Shown here: in pieces, positions 1 through 6,959 of the stretch
Position numbering within the stretch: the first letter of the stretch is position 1
Layout of the letters: every line of letters begins with the position of its first letter
From: DASXRU01 sp036506395
Lineage (GTDB): Bacteria > Acidobacteriota > Blastocatellia > Pyrinomonadales > Pyrinomonadaceae
Direction of reading: 5' to 3'
NCBI GenBank assembly: GCA_036506395.1
Contig: DASXRU010000243.1
Coordinates: 1 to 15,215 of the forward strand
Length of the DNA: 15,215 bases
The notes under the pieces: model-generated
What the model was told of the DNA's origin: nothing
What the model saw: the letters and a program-made list of their open reading frames with translations, nothing else
Databases searched by the model: none
Program-made: the position numbers and the translations under genes

Positions 1-215
1 GTTCCGGTGCTGTGGCCGCCCAGGAAAGAGTGAACGTGAATGACGCCTTTGTAGTCTCGGAAGCCGCTATCGGATGGCGGACCAACTCGCCGCGTCGCGA
101 GTTGTTGAATGGCGGTGTGCAGGCGTGCCAGACGATGGCGCCGCCAGGCGAAGGGAAGCTGGGAGAGCACAAGGGCTGCCAGTAAGACGATCCCAACGAT
201 CTTCCAACGTTTCAT
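1..215 (-). CDS. Membrane-anchored PHP-domain protein, N-terminal part (runs off window)
   Basis: The reading frame is open from an ATG at 215-213 to the window edge, giving 71 residues with no stop. A GGAAGG Shine-Dalgarno-like stretch lies about 10 nt upstream of the ATG. Residues 1-24 hold two early basic residues and a hydrophobic segment (about 6-22), consistent with an N-terminal signal anchor. A basic linker follows, and residues 55-71 read YKGVIHVHSFLGGHSTG. HxHS after a hydrophobic strand is the first metal-binding motif of PHP (polymerase and histidinol phosphatase) metal-dependent phosphoesterases. By family knowledge the full protein would be a hydrolase using two or three metal ions, here probably facing the periplasm. 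Its substrate cannot be told because most of the domain lies outside the window. It points the same way as the decarboxylase gene but is separated from it by about 400 nt containing a long inverted repeat, so co-transcription is uncertain. Confidence 0.72.
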   Translation of the reverse strand, partial: MKRWKIVGIVLLAALVLSQLPFAWRRHRLARLHTAIQQLATRRVGPPSDSGFRDYKGVIHVHSFLGGHSTG

Positions 216-620
216 TCCTTTGCGGCCTTCCTTCGCCTTTCGACTTTTTTCTTCTTAGCGCCTTTGCGCGAGAAATCTTCCAGTAAGCCCGCGAAGCGCG
301 GCGATAGCATAAAGCCTGGGGTGGAGCGCAGCGGAACCCCAGGATCGTTGGAGTACCAGAGAAAGAGCCCGCGGAGTGGGCGACAGCGACTTATCAAGAG
401 TGAATTACAGCCTGTGCGCTATCGCACGCTTCGCGCGCTCGATTTCCTTACCTTTCGTTGCCTGGGGTTCCGCTTCGCTCCACCCCAGGCTTTATGCTTC
501 CACCCGCTGCGCGGGTTATCGAAAGCCTAACCCCATTAACTTGTCCAGCACTTCCTAAAAACTTTCTTCGTGAACTTTCGTGAACTTCGCGGATCGTTCT
601 TACCAACCAGCCGAGCGATC
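216..620. other. Intergenic gap with repeats, no convincing gene
   Basis: This 405-nt gap separates the decarboxylase stop from the PHP gene start. It holds a 38-bp-arm inverted repeat (306-343 and 461-498). Near 564-600 there are short reiterated TTCGTGAAC-type words resembling the reiterated words around 2176-2223. Short open frames across it on both strands mostly translate the repeat arms, have no convincing start signals and resemble no family I know. Confidence 0.6.
306..498. repeat. Long inverted repeat, 38-bp arms
   Basis: The left arm at 306-343 and the right arm at 461-498 are reverse complements over 38 positions with one mismatch. Each begins or ends with AGCATAAAGCCTGGGG or its complement. 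The 117-nt spacer shows no gene. Partial similarity continues outside the arms (CCCGCGAAGCGCGG on the left, the complement of CCCGCGCAGCGGG on the right). No transposase is present, so this could be a miniature element or a dispersed palindromic repeat. It could fold into a long hairpin if transcribed. Confidence 0.85.
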
Positions 621-2111
621 TTAACAAAGCGCAGCAAGTTGCTCATTCAGCAATTCCCACACGCGGCGCACTTGCTTCTCGGTCGTGCGGATGTTGCCAA
701 TGGAGAGGCGCAGCACCAGTTTGTCATTCAGCTTGGTGTGCGAGAGAAATGCTTCACCCGTGCCGTTAACACCGTGCATGATTGCTTCGTTCAAAGCATC
801 CAACTGTCGCCCGCGTTCCTCATTATTCTCGCCATCCACTTTTGGGCAGGCACGAAAACACACCAGCGCGAACGGTACTGGAGCCGACAGTTCCCAGTCC
901 GGTGCCGCATCAACCCATGTCGCAAACAAACGCGCCAGACGGCAATGCTCACGAATGCGCGCGGCCAGCCCCTCGTGGCCAAAGTAGCGAATGATCATCC
1001 ACAGCTTCAGGGCCCGAAAACGCCGCCCGAGTTGAATCCCGTAATCCGATCCGCTGCGCACCTTTTCCTGCTCCGGCGTGCGTAGGTATTCCGGCACCAG
1101 GGAGAAAGCGCGCCGCAGAAGATCCATGTGCCGGCAGTAAAGCACTGACAGGTCGAACGGGGTGAACAACCATTTGTGCGGATTGACTACGAATGAGTCG
1201 GCGCCCTCGCAGCCATCGAGGATGTGCCGCAGCTCAGGCACCACTGCCGCCGAACCCGCATACGCCGCATCGACGTGAAGCCACATCGTCTGCTCCTCGC
1301 AAATTTCCACAATAGCGCGCACCGGATCGATGCTGGACGTCGAAGTGGTTCCCACAGTCGCGACGACACAAAAAGGAAGAAAGCCGTCGCGCTTGTCTTC
1401 TTCAATTGCTTCTGCCAGCGACCTGGCGTCCATGCGGAACTCCGCATCCGTCGGAATCTTCCGCAGGCTGCGCTGGCCCAAACCCAGCGTGATGATTGCT
1501 TTCTCGATAGAGGAGTGGGCTTGCTCTGAAGCGTAAACGCGCAACAGCGGCAAGTCTGTTCGCCCGCTCATGCCTTCTTCGCGAATGCGCAATTCAACGC
1601 CTTCTCGGGCTGCCGCAATCGCGTGCATGCTGGATACGGAAGCGGTGTCGTAGATGAATCCGGTCAAGCCCGCGTCAAGCCCCATCATCTGCCGCAGCCA
1701 GTCCAGGACCACTTCTTCCAATTCCGTCGAAGCGGGCGACGTCCGCCACAGCATCCCCTTAACATCAAAGGCCGCGCTTAGCATCTCACCGAAGATCCCC
1801 GGCGCCGAGGTCGAAGTGGCAAAGTAAGCGAAGAACGACGGGTGGGACCAATGCGTTAGCGCGGGCACGATCAGACGATCGACGTCAGCCAGGATCGCTT
1901 CCATAGCCTCGCCCTGAGCCGGTGGCGAAGAGGGAAGCGCAGCTTTCAATTCGCCAGGTTCGATCTGCGCGAGCACCGGGAGTTCTTCAATGTGATCGAA
2001 ATAGTTTGCGATCCAGTCAATGATCTCGTGGCCATAGCGCCGAAACTCCTCCGCGCTCATGTCGCCGAGAGAAGCGAGGCTATTGTTTTCTCTGTTTTCC
2101 TTTTCAGACAT
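621..2111 (-). CDS. Group II PLP-dependent decarboxylase, aromatic-L-amino-acid type
   Basis: The 496-residue length and sequence fit the aromatic-L-amino-acid decarboxylase (AADC/Ddc) branch of the group II pyridoxal-dependent decarboxylases, cytosolic enzymes that turn an amino acid into its amine plus CO2. Visible motifs in order are: QAHSS at 197-201, whose His200 would stack on the PLP ring; VDAAYAGSA at 280-288, whose Asp281 pairs with the PLP pyridine nitrogen; and NPHKWL at 310-315, with Lys313 as the Schiff-base lysine. The catalytic-loop tyrosine is kept (Tyr342, in VPEYLRT), and with His200 it argues for a true decarboxylase rather than the related aldehyde synthases. The C-terminal LGRRFRALKLW motif (361-371) is typical of the family. 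The substrate (tryptophan, phenylalanine, tyrosine, DOPA) cannot be read from the sequence. No clear Shine-Dalgarno precedes the ATG at 2111; Met18 is an alternative start. The aldo/keto reductase gene lies upstream on the same strand after a 231-nt gap with a hairpin repeat. Confidence 0.93.
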   Translation of the reverse strand: MSEKENRENNSLASLGDMSAEEFRRYGHEIIDWIANYFDHIEELPVLAQIEPGELKAALPSSPPAQGEAMEAILADVDRLIVPALTHWSHPSFFAYFATSTSAPGIFGEMLSAAFDVKGMLWRTSPASTELEEVVLDWLRQMMGLDAGLTGFIYDTASVSSMHAIAAAREGVELRIREEGMSGRTDLPLLRVYASEQAHSSIEKAIITLGLGQRSLRKIPTDAEFRMDARSLAEAIEEDKRDGFLPFCVVATVGTTSTSSIDPVRAIVEICEEQTMWLHVDAAYAGSAAVVPELRHILDGCEGADSFVVNPHKWLFTPFDLSVLYCRHMDLLRRAFSLVPEYLRTPEQEKVRSGSDYGIQLGRRFRALKLWMIIRYFGHEGLAARIREHCRLARLFATWVDAAPDWELSAPVPFALVCFRACPKVDGENNEERGRQLDALNEAIMHGVNGTGEAFLSHTKLNDKLVLRLSIGNIRTTEKQVRRVWELLNEQLAALC

Positions 2112-2175
2112 GTCTTAGGGATTGTCCGCTACGAAACGGCGCTGGGGCAACGGTCAGAAACCATCCACTAATTCA

Positions 2176-2223
2176 CACGAAGTAACACGAAATCTGTTTA
2201 GCGTGATTTCGTGTTATTTCGTG
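2176..2223. repeat. Short-loop inverted repeat with reiterated ACACGAA words
   Basis: Arms at 2176-2194 and 2205-2223 (19 nt) are reverse complements with one mismatch, separated by a 10-nt loop. Each arm contains two imperfect copies of the word ACACGAA. A strong hairpin could form in the transcript between the aldo/keto reductase and decarboxylase genes. It lacks a following T-run on either strand, so it is not a classical terminator. Similar words occur near 564-600. Confidence 0.8.
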
Positions 2224-2342
2224 GATCGTTCCGTCCGATAGCTCCGGAATGAGCGCTCCATTGATCAGGCTACCTCGCATAAGGGAGTGGTCGACTATAT
2301 TCGTCGGGGAAAATCAAGAACTGAGATTCTGAAGATCTGCTT

Positions 2343-3281
2343 TTAAGCAGCCAGCTCATCCAGCGGGGGAAAGTGGTGCTGCTTCCTCCCCGGTGGGCCA
2401 TCGAACTGTTTTGACGTCTTGTACAGCTCGAAGTGACCGTCCGCGGCGGCGGGCGCGCAACGCGTGCGCAGCGCCTGCATCTCTGCGGAGTTCATCGGCA
2501 CAAAGCCGCGCGCGATCTTCAGGTTCTGCTTCAGGACTCTCATTGAGTCGATGCCGCTTATTGTTGCTGCCACCGGCAGGCTCATCGCGTAACGTAACGC
2601 CTCTGCCGGCGTGACGACGCGTTTCTTGATAATTTCGCCCAGCCCGCACATGCTTTTCATTCCCAGCGGCGCAATCCCCCGCCGGTTTAGTTCCGGCAAG
2701 ACCTGCTGCTCAAAACTCCGAAACGTTCCGTCGAGCACATTCAGCGGCATCTGACACGAATCGAAAGGGTAATCGTGCGCCAGCATCTTCAAGTGGATTG
2801 CCGGATCTTTGTGACCGGTGAAGCCAACGAAGCGCGCTTTGCCTTCGCGTTTCGCCTGTTCCAGAGCTTCGATGGCGCCACCTTTCGCAAAATGCAAATC
2901 CGGATCGTTGTCATAGACCACTTCGTGAATTTGCCACAGGTCAAGATAGTCCGTTTTCAACCGTCGCAACGATTGGTGCAACTGTCGCATCGCCATCTTC
3001 CGATCGCGGCCATGGGTGCAGACCTTTGTCATCAGAAAGGCATTGTGGCGGCGACCTTCGAGGGCCGTGCCCATGATCTCTTCGCTTAGTCCATCATGGT
3101 ACTCCCAGGCGTTGTCCATAAAAGTTATGCCGGCGTCGAAAGCTGCCTGGACGATCTTAATGGCTTCCCGCTGCGACTTAACCAGTCCCAGGTTGTACCC
3201 GCCGAGTGCCAGTGCCGACACTTCCATTCCGGTGCGTCCCAGCGGCCGGCGCGGTATCTCACCGCCAGTCTTTTCGTTCAT
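2343..3281 (-). CDS. Aldo/keto reductase
   Basis: This is a 312-residue cytosolic NAD(P)H-dependent oxidoreductase of the aldo/keto reductase superfamily, (beta/alpha)8 fold, which reduces aldehydes or ketones. All four catalytic tetrad residues are recognisable (numbering from the chosen start): Asp56 in MDNA, Tyr61 in WEYH, Lys86 in LMTKV and His119 in WQIHEV. The N-terminal RPLGRTGMEVSALALGG is the usual first strand of the family. The start was placed at the ATG at 3281-3279 because GGGGA sits about 6 nt upstream. An in-frame ATG 12 codons further up (3317) lacks such a site and would add a non-homologous leader. The gene is divergent from the liv operon. The physiological substrate is unknown, and no neighbour gives a firm hint. 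Confidence 0.92.
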   Translation of the reverse strand: MNEKTGGEIPRRPLGRTGMEVSALALGGYNLGLVKSQREAIKIVQAAFDAGITFMDNAWEYHDGLSEEIMGTALEGRRHNAFLMTKVCTHGRDRKMAMRQLHQSLRRLKTDYLDLWQIHEVVYDNDPDLHFAKGGAIEALEQAKREGKARFVGFTGHKDPAIHLKMLAHDYPFDSCQMPLNVLDGTFRSFEQQVLPELNRRGIAPLGMKSMCGLGEIIKKRVVTPAEALRYAMSLPVAATISGIDSMRVLKQNLKIARGFVPMNSAEMQALRTRCAPAAADGHFELYKTSKQFDGPPGRKQHHFPPLDELAA

Positions 3282-3359
3282 GATTTTCCCCTTTGCTGTC
3301 CGGAAGAATAGCCGCACCAGAGATTAATTCCGAAGGGGCACGTTGTGCAAAGATAAATC

Positions 3360-3387
3360 TCGACACTGAGGGCCAAATCGTTATAAT
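3360..3387 (+). promoter_or_regulatory. Candidate sigma70-type promoter of the liv operon
   Basis: TCGACA (3360-3365, 5 of 6 to the -35 consensus) and a perfect TATAAT (3382-3387) are separated by 16 bp, upstream of the binding-protein gene. Transcription would begin near 3394, leaving a leader of about 160 nt. This is a motif match only. Confidence 0.5.
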
Positions 3388-3446
3388 GCGCTGCGATCGG
3401 CCGAATCTCCCCAAAGTTTGCGTAATTCCAAGACTCGCCGCTATTA

Positions 3447-3518
3447 TGCTGTCCGTTGAATCAAATCAGACAGCAAGGTTCACGCTGAATCCAGGGGCTG
3501 GATTTAAGACTCTTGCTG
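3447..3518 (+). promoter_or_regulatory. Leader with two mutually exclusive stems
   Basis: The untranslated leader before the binding-protein gene contains stem A, 3447-3453 with 3469-3475 (TGCTGTC/GACAGCA), and stem B, 3471-3477 with 3512-3518 (CAGCAAG/CTTGCTG). They share 3471-3475 and so cannot coexist. Inside stem B lies a further perfect 7-bp hairpin, 3488-3494 with 3498-3504. Such an arrangement could switch, but there is no poly-T run, and the ribosome-binding GAGG at 3544-3547 is not obviously sequestered. A known riboswitch class is not recognised. Confidence 0.3.
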
Positions 3519-3552
3519 CTCCCCAAAACCATTCGTCCTTTGTGAGGTCACT

Positions 3553-4704
3553 ATGAAACGTATTCTACTAAGCTTGGTTGTCATGGCCTGCATGCTGGCC
3601 ACTTTCGCGTGCGAGCGTCGAGGGGGTGTCGGGGGAGACAATAACACCGGCCCGATCCGGGTTGGTTACTATGGCGACCTTACCGGCCGTACTTCGAATT
3701 TTGGCGTCTCGACGAAAAACGGCGCGATGATGGCCGCGGACGAGATCAATAAGGCCGGCGGCATCAATGGCCGGCAGATCGAGATACTCTCGGAAGACGA
3801 TGAGGGACGACCCGAAAAAGCCGCGACCGTCGTTACCAAGTTGATCGATCAAGACAAGGTAGTCGCGCTGGTTGGTGAAGTGGCATCCGGAAACAGTCTC
3901 GCTGCGGCCCCCAAGGCCCAGGCGGCGCACGTGCCCATGATCTCGCCTTCTTCGACCAATCCGGCCGTTACCCAGGTGGGCGACTACATCTTTCGCGTTT
4001 GCTTTATCGATCCCTTCCAGGGCGAAGTGATGGCCAAGTTCGCAGCCAACACGCTGCACGCGAAAACCGCGGCCATCATGCAGGATTTCAATGCGCCTTA
4101 CAGTCGTGGCCTGACGGAATTCTTTGAATCGAGCTTCACCAAGCTGGGCGGAAAGATCTTAACCAAACAGTCTTATACGCAAGGTGATCGCGATTACAAA
4201 GGACAGTTAACCTCGATTCGCTCGCTAACTCCGGACGTGATTTACGTGCCCGGTTACTATGGCGAGGTCGGAGTCATTGCCAAACAGGCGAAGCAACTCG
4301 GCATCACGCAACCACTGCTTGGCGGCGACGGCTGGGATGCACCACAGCTCTGGGAACTCGGCGGCGACGCTCTCAATGGGGACTACATTTCCAATCACTA
4401 TTCGGTCGAAGACCCATCGCCGGCGATCCAGAAATTCGTGAACGACTTCAAGGCGCGGTACAAGATCGTGCCCGATGCGTTGGCCGCCCTGGGCTACGAC
4501 GCGATGCGTGTGCTTGCCGATGCGATCAAACGTGGCGGCACTACTGATGGACCTAAGCTGCGCGACGCGATTGCTGCGACTAAAGACTTCCCCGGAGTAA
4601 CCGGAGTGATCAGCATCAACGCTGAGCGAAACGCAGTGAAGCCGGCCGTGGTTTTGAAACTGCAAGACGGCAAGTACGTCTATCAGGAAACGATTAAGCC
4701 ATAG
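3553..4704 (+). CDS. Liv/HAAT-family ABC transporter substrate-binding protein
   Basis: A 383-residue periplasmic-binding protein of type 1 fold (Peripla_BP_6, LivJ/LivK-like) that would capture the ligand outside the cytoplasmic membrane for the LivHMGF importer. Residues 1-20 form a signal peptide (MKR, then a hydrophobic core) ending at Cys20. The preceding TFA is an imperfect lipobox, so lipoprotein anchoring is likely but not certain. Residues 35-48 (IRVGYYGDLTGRTS) start the first lobe. The segment GGINGRQIEIL (69-79) and the stretch PMISPSSTNPAVT (128-140), which contributes ligand contacts in LivJ, are hallmarks of this family. A GAGGT ribosome-binding site lies just upstream of the ATG. 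The ligand is probably an amino acid or amide; LivJ relatives also bind urea, short amides or aromatic acids, so the substrate is undecided. It is the first gene of a five-gene operon. Confidence 0.93.
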   Translation: MKRILLSLVVMACMLATFACERRGGVGGDNNTGPIRVGYYGDLTGRTSNFGVSTKNGAMMAADEINKAGGINGRQIEILSEDDEGRPEKAATVVTKLIDQDKVVALVGEVASGNSLAAAPKAQAAHVPMISPSSTNPAVTQVGDYIFRVCFIDPFQGEVMAKFAANTLHAKTAAIMQDFNAPYSRGLTEFFESSFTKLGGKILTKQSYTQGDRDYKGQLTSIRSLTPDVIYVPGYYGEVGVIAKQAKQLGITQPLLGGDGWDAPQLWELGGDALNGDYISNHYSVEDPSPAIQKFVNDFKARYKIVPDALAALGYDAMRVLADAIKRGGTTDGPKLRDAIAATKDFPGVTGVISINAERNAVKPAVVLKLQDGKYVYQETIKP

Positions 4705-4749
4705 CGCGGTTGAGTTGCAGCCACCGGTAGAGGTGCCGGCGCTGAGCTT

Positions 4750-5667
4750 ATGGACACGTTCGTCCAACAAATCATCAATGGCCTGACGGTCGGCGCGATC
4801 TACGCCCTGATCGCGCTGGGCTACACGATGGTTTACGGCATTTTGCGGCTGATCAACTTCGCCCATGGCGACGTTTACATGGTGGGCGCCTTTGTTGGTT
4901 ACTTCCTGGCTTTCCAACTTGGCTTTGCTGCCGGACCCAGTCTGGTGGGACTGGCCATCGTCCTGATCGGTTCCATGATTGCTGCCGCTTTGGTGGGCAT
5001 CGCCATGGAGCGTTTTGCCTATCGCCCGGTGCGAAAGTATGCCCGCATGACAACGCTGATCACGGCCATCGGCGTGTCGCTATTAATTGAGAATCTTTTC
5101 GTGGCGAAACTCGGCGCCGCGCCTCGCGCCTTCCCGCAATTACTTCGCGAGCAAAGCTACACCCTGTTCGGAAATGCCGCGATCTCGAAGTCGCAGATTT
5201 TGATTTTTGCTGTTTCCGTGGCCTTGATGATGCTGCTTCAATGGATCATCTTCAAGACGAAGGTGGGCACGGCGATGCGCGCCGTCTCGTTCAATCTGAA
5301 CTCCGCGAAGCTGATGGGCATTAACACGGACATGATCATTTCGTTTACGTTCGCATTGGGTTCAGCCCTCGCCGCCGCCGGCGGCGTGCTGACGGCGCAA
5401 TACAATCCGCAAATCGATCCGTTGATGGGAATACTAACCGGATTGAAAGCCTTTGTGGCTGCTGTCCTCGGGGGCATCGGAAATATTCCCGGCGCAGTGC
5501 TGGGTGGTTTGCTGATTGGAATTGCCGAAACCTTCGTTGTCGGCTACGGGCAGAAGGTGGGGATACCTACCACGTTCCGGGATGCAGTCGCATTCGCCAT
5601 TCTGATTCTGGTATTGCTATTTCGTCCGACAGGTTTGCTTGGCTCGACTGTTCAAGAAAAAGTCTAG
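4750..5667 (+). CDS. livH: Branched-chain amino acid-type ABC transporter permease LivH
   Basis: This 305-residue, very hydrophobic protein is the first of two permease subunits (BPD_transp_2 family). Residues 10-47 contain the typical LivH opening, NGLTVGAIYALIALGYTMVY followed by INFAHGD (35-41). Glycine-rich membrane segments follow, and near the C-terminus is an AVLGGIGNIPGAVLGG stretch where the coupling helix meets the ATPase. It would pair with LivM in the inner membrane to form the translocation path. The gene begins 45 nt after the binding-protein stop. The nearest GAGG (4731-4734) is rather far from the ATG, so initiation may rely on other features. Length and order match the family. 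Confidence 0.95.
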   Translation: MDTFVQQIINGLTVGAIYALIALGYTMVYGILRLINFAHGDVYMVGAFVGYFLAFQLGFAAGPSLVGLAIVLIGSMIAAALVGIAMERFAYRPVRKYARMTTLITAIGVSLLIENLFVAKLGAAPRAFPQLLREQSYTLFGNAAISKSQILIFAVSVALMMLLQWIIFKTKVGTAMRAVSFNLNSAKLMGINTDMIISFTFALGSALAAAGGVLTAQYNPQIDPLMGILTGLKAFVAAVLGGIGNIPGAVLGGLLIGIAETFVVGYGQKVGIPTTFRDAVAFAILILVLLFRPTGLLGSTVQEKV

Positions 5668-5672
5668 AAAAA

Positions 5673-5778
5673 GATTTGCGATTGTAGATTTGCGATTTGT
5701 GATTTCCTACTAAAACGGGTTGTCGGCTTCGAGACCACCGGTCGCAGATCAAAAATCGGAAATCAAAAATCACAAATC
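5673..5778. repeat. A/T-rich inverted repeat at the livH-livM junction
   Basis: The left side, 5673-5705, contains reiterated GATTTGCG/GATTTGTG words. The right side, 5747-5778, carries complementary words. The best-matched core is 12 bp and perfect: GATTTGTGATTT at 5694-5705 with AAATCACAAATC at 5767-5778. It ends only 5 nt before the livM ATG, so a hairpin would sit where the ribosome-binding site is expected. It contrasts in composition with the surrounding coding sequence. Confidence 0.75.
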
Positions 5779-5783
5779 CCCAG

Positions 5784-6959
5784 ATGCCGACCTTCCTCAA
5801 GAGAATCCTGGCTGCCATCGTCATTCTCCTTATCCTGTACGCTATGGACTCGTTCATGAGCGAGCACGGACTATTTGGTTTTGGCGCGCCTCCTTACTAT
5901 GCCCGTATCCTGATGCTTGCCGGCATCAACGTCATCCTTGCGGTTTCCCTCAACCTGATCACCGGGTTTACAGGTCAATTCTCAATTGGCCATGCCGGCT
6001 TCATGGCGGTGGGCGCGTACGCATCCGCTTATCTGACGGTTTACCATGCGCAGGTTTGGGAACGATCGCTGGCGAGCATAGTGGGGGCCGGCGTGGCCCA
6101 TAGTTTGATCTTTCTTCTGGCGATCCTGGTGGGGGCACTGGTGGCGGCGCTTACCGGTCTGATTGTCGGGATTCCCAGCCTGCGACTGCGCGGCGACTAC
6201 CTGGCAATCGTTACCCTGGGATTTGCCGAGATTATTCGGATTGTGATTCTGAACATCGACAAGGTCGGCGGCGCTACCGGCTTCTCGGTTCCGGGCTATA
6301 CCAATTTCATATGGGTAGGCGGCTTTGCTGTGATCACGATTGTGATGGTCAATAACATTGTCCATTCGGACATTGGGCGCGCCCTGGTCTCGATACGCGA
6401 GGATGAGCTGGCGGCCGAAGCAATGGGTGTCAATACGACGCGGTATAAAGTGCTGTCCTTCGTTATTAGTTCAGCTCTCGCCGGCGTGGCCGGCGTCTTG
6501 TTTGCCCACTATACGCAATTTCTTAGCACCAACGATTTTCAATTCATAAGATCATTTGAAATCATCATCATGGTGGTGCTGGGCGGAATGGGATCGATTA
6601 CCGGCGCCGTGCTCGGAGCTTTAGTCATCACTGTACTGCCGGAGTTTTTGCGCTCGCTCGGGCCGATGACCGAGTCGATACTGGGAAAAGTGGGCGTGAC
6701 CCATATTCCCCTCGGTCTTCATGAGTTTCTAATGGGCCTGGCAAATTACCGGCTGGTGATTTATGCCGCGCTGCTGATCCTGATTATGCTGACGCGGCCT
6801 CAGGGGGTGCTCGGTACGCGCGAGTTTGGTTTTTCCTGGCTTAAACGAGCGCAGCGTCGACCGGAAGGTGATGCGGCCGTCGGAGAATCGAAGGGTGTGC
6901 CGATTGCCGAGCGAAAGCCTTCGGCGATCGATCGGGAGAAGGATAGCGAGAACGAATGA
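5784..6959 (+). CDS. livM: Branched-chain amino acid-type ABC transporter permease LivM
   Basis: A 391-residue inner-membrane permease, second subunit of the Liv importer. Residues 5-22 are a first membrane helix. GHAGFMAVGAYASA (69-82) and RLRGDYLAIVTLGFAEI (134-150) are the conserved LivM blocks, the latter including the cytoplasmic loop region that contacts the ATPases. A VLGGMGSITGAVLGA stretch mirrors the one in LivH. About 33 charged residues at the C-terminus (after PQGVLGTREFGFSWLKRAQ) extend beyond the usual end and look disordered. No Shine-Dalgarno is visible before the ATG because an inverted repeat abuts it. The stop codon overlaps the livG start (ATGA), indicating translational coupling. 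Confidence 0.94.
   Translation: MPTFLKRILAAIVILLILYAMDSFMSEHGLFGFGAPPYYARILMLAGINVILAVSLNLITGFTGQFSIGHAGFMAVGAYASAYLTVYHAQVWERSLASIVGAGVAHSLIFLLAILVGALVAALTGLIVGIPSLRLRGDYLAIVTLGFAEIIRIVILNIDKVGGATGFSVPGYTNFIWVGGFAVITIVMVNNIVHSDIGRALVSIREDELAAEAMGVNTTRYKVLSFVISSALAGVAGVLFAHYTQFLSTNDFQFIRSFEIIIMVVLGGMGSITGAVLGALVITVLPEFLRSLGPMTESILGKVGVTHIPLGLHEFLMGLANYRLVIYAALLILIMLTRPQGVLGTREFGFSWLKRAQRRPEGDAAVGESKGVPIAERKPSAIDREKDSENE

Noticed and set aside
570..1085. A 171-codon open frame on the plus strand antisense to the decarboxylase
   Set aside because: It is the shadow of a strongly supported gene on the other strand, has no recognisable motif and continues into repeat-rich sequence.
3293..3556. 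An 87-codon plus-strand open frame before the binding-protein gene
   Set aside because: It overlaps the start of the real gene, would be read from upstream of the likely promoter, and its composition suits a leader rather than a protein.
4225..4917. A 230-codon minus-strand open frame across the binding-protein/livH junction
   Set aside because: It is antisense to two clear transporter genes, with no family resemblance or ribosome-binding site.
5673..5778. A possible CRISPR array suggested by repeated short words
   Set aside because: The words are irregular, there are no spacers of constant length, and no cas genes are present.
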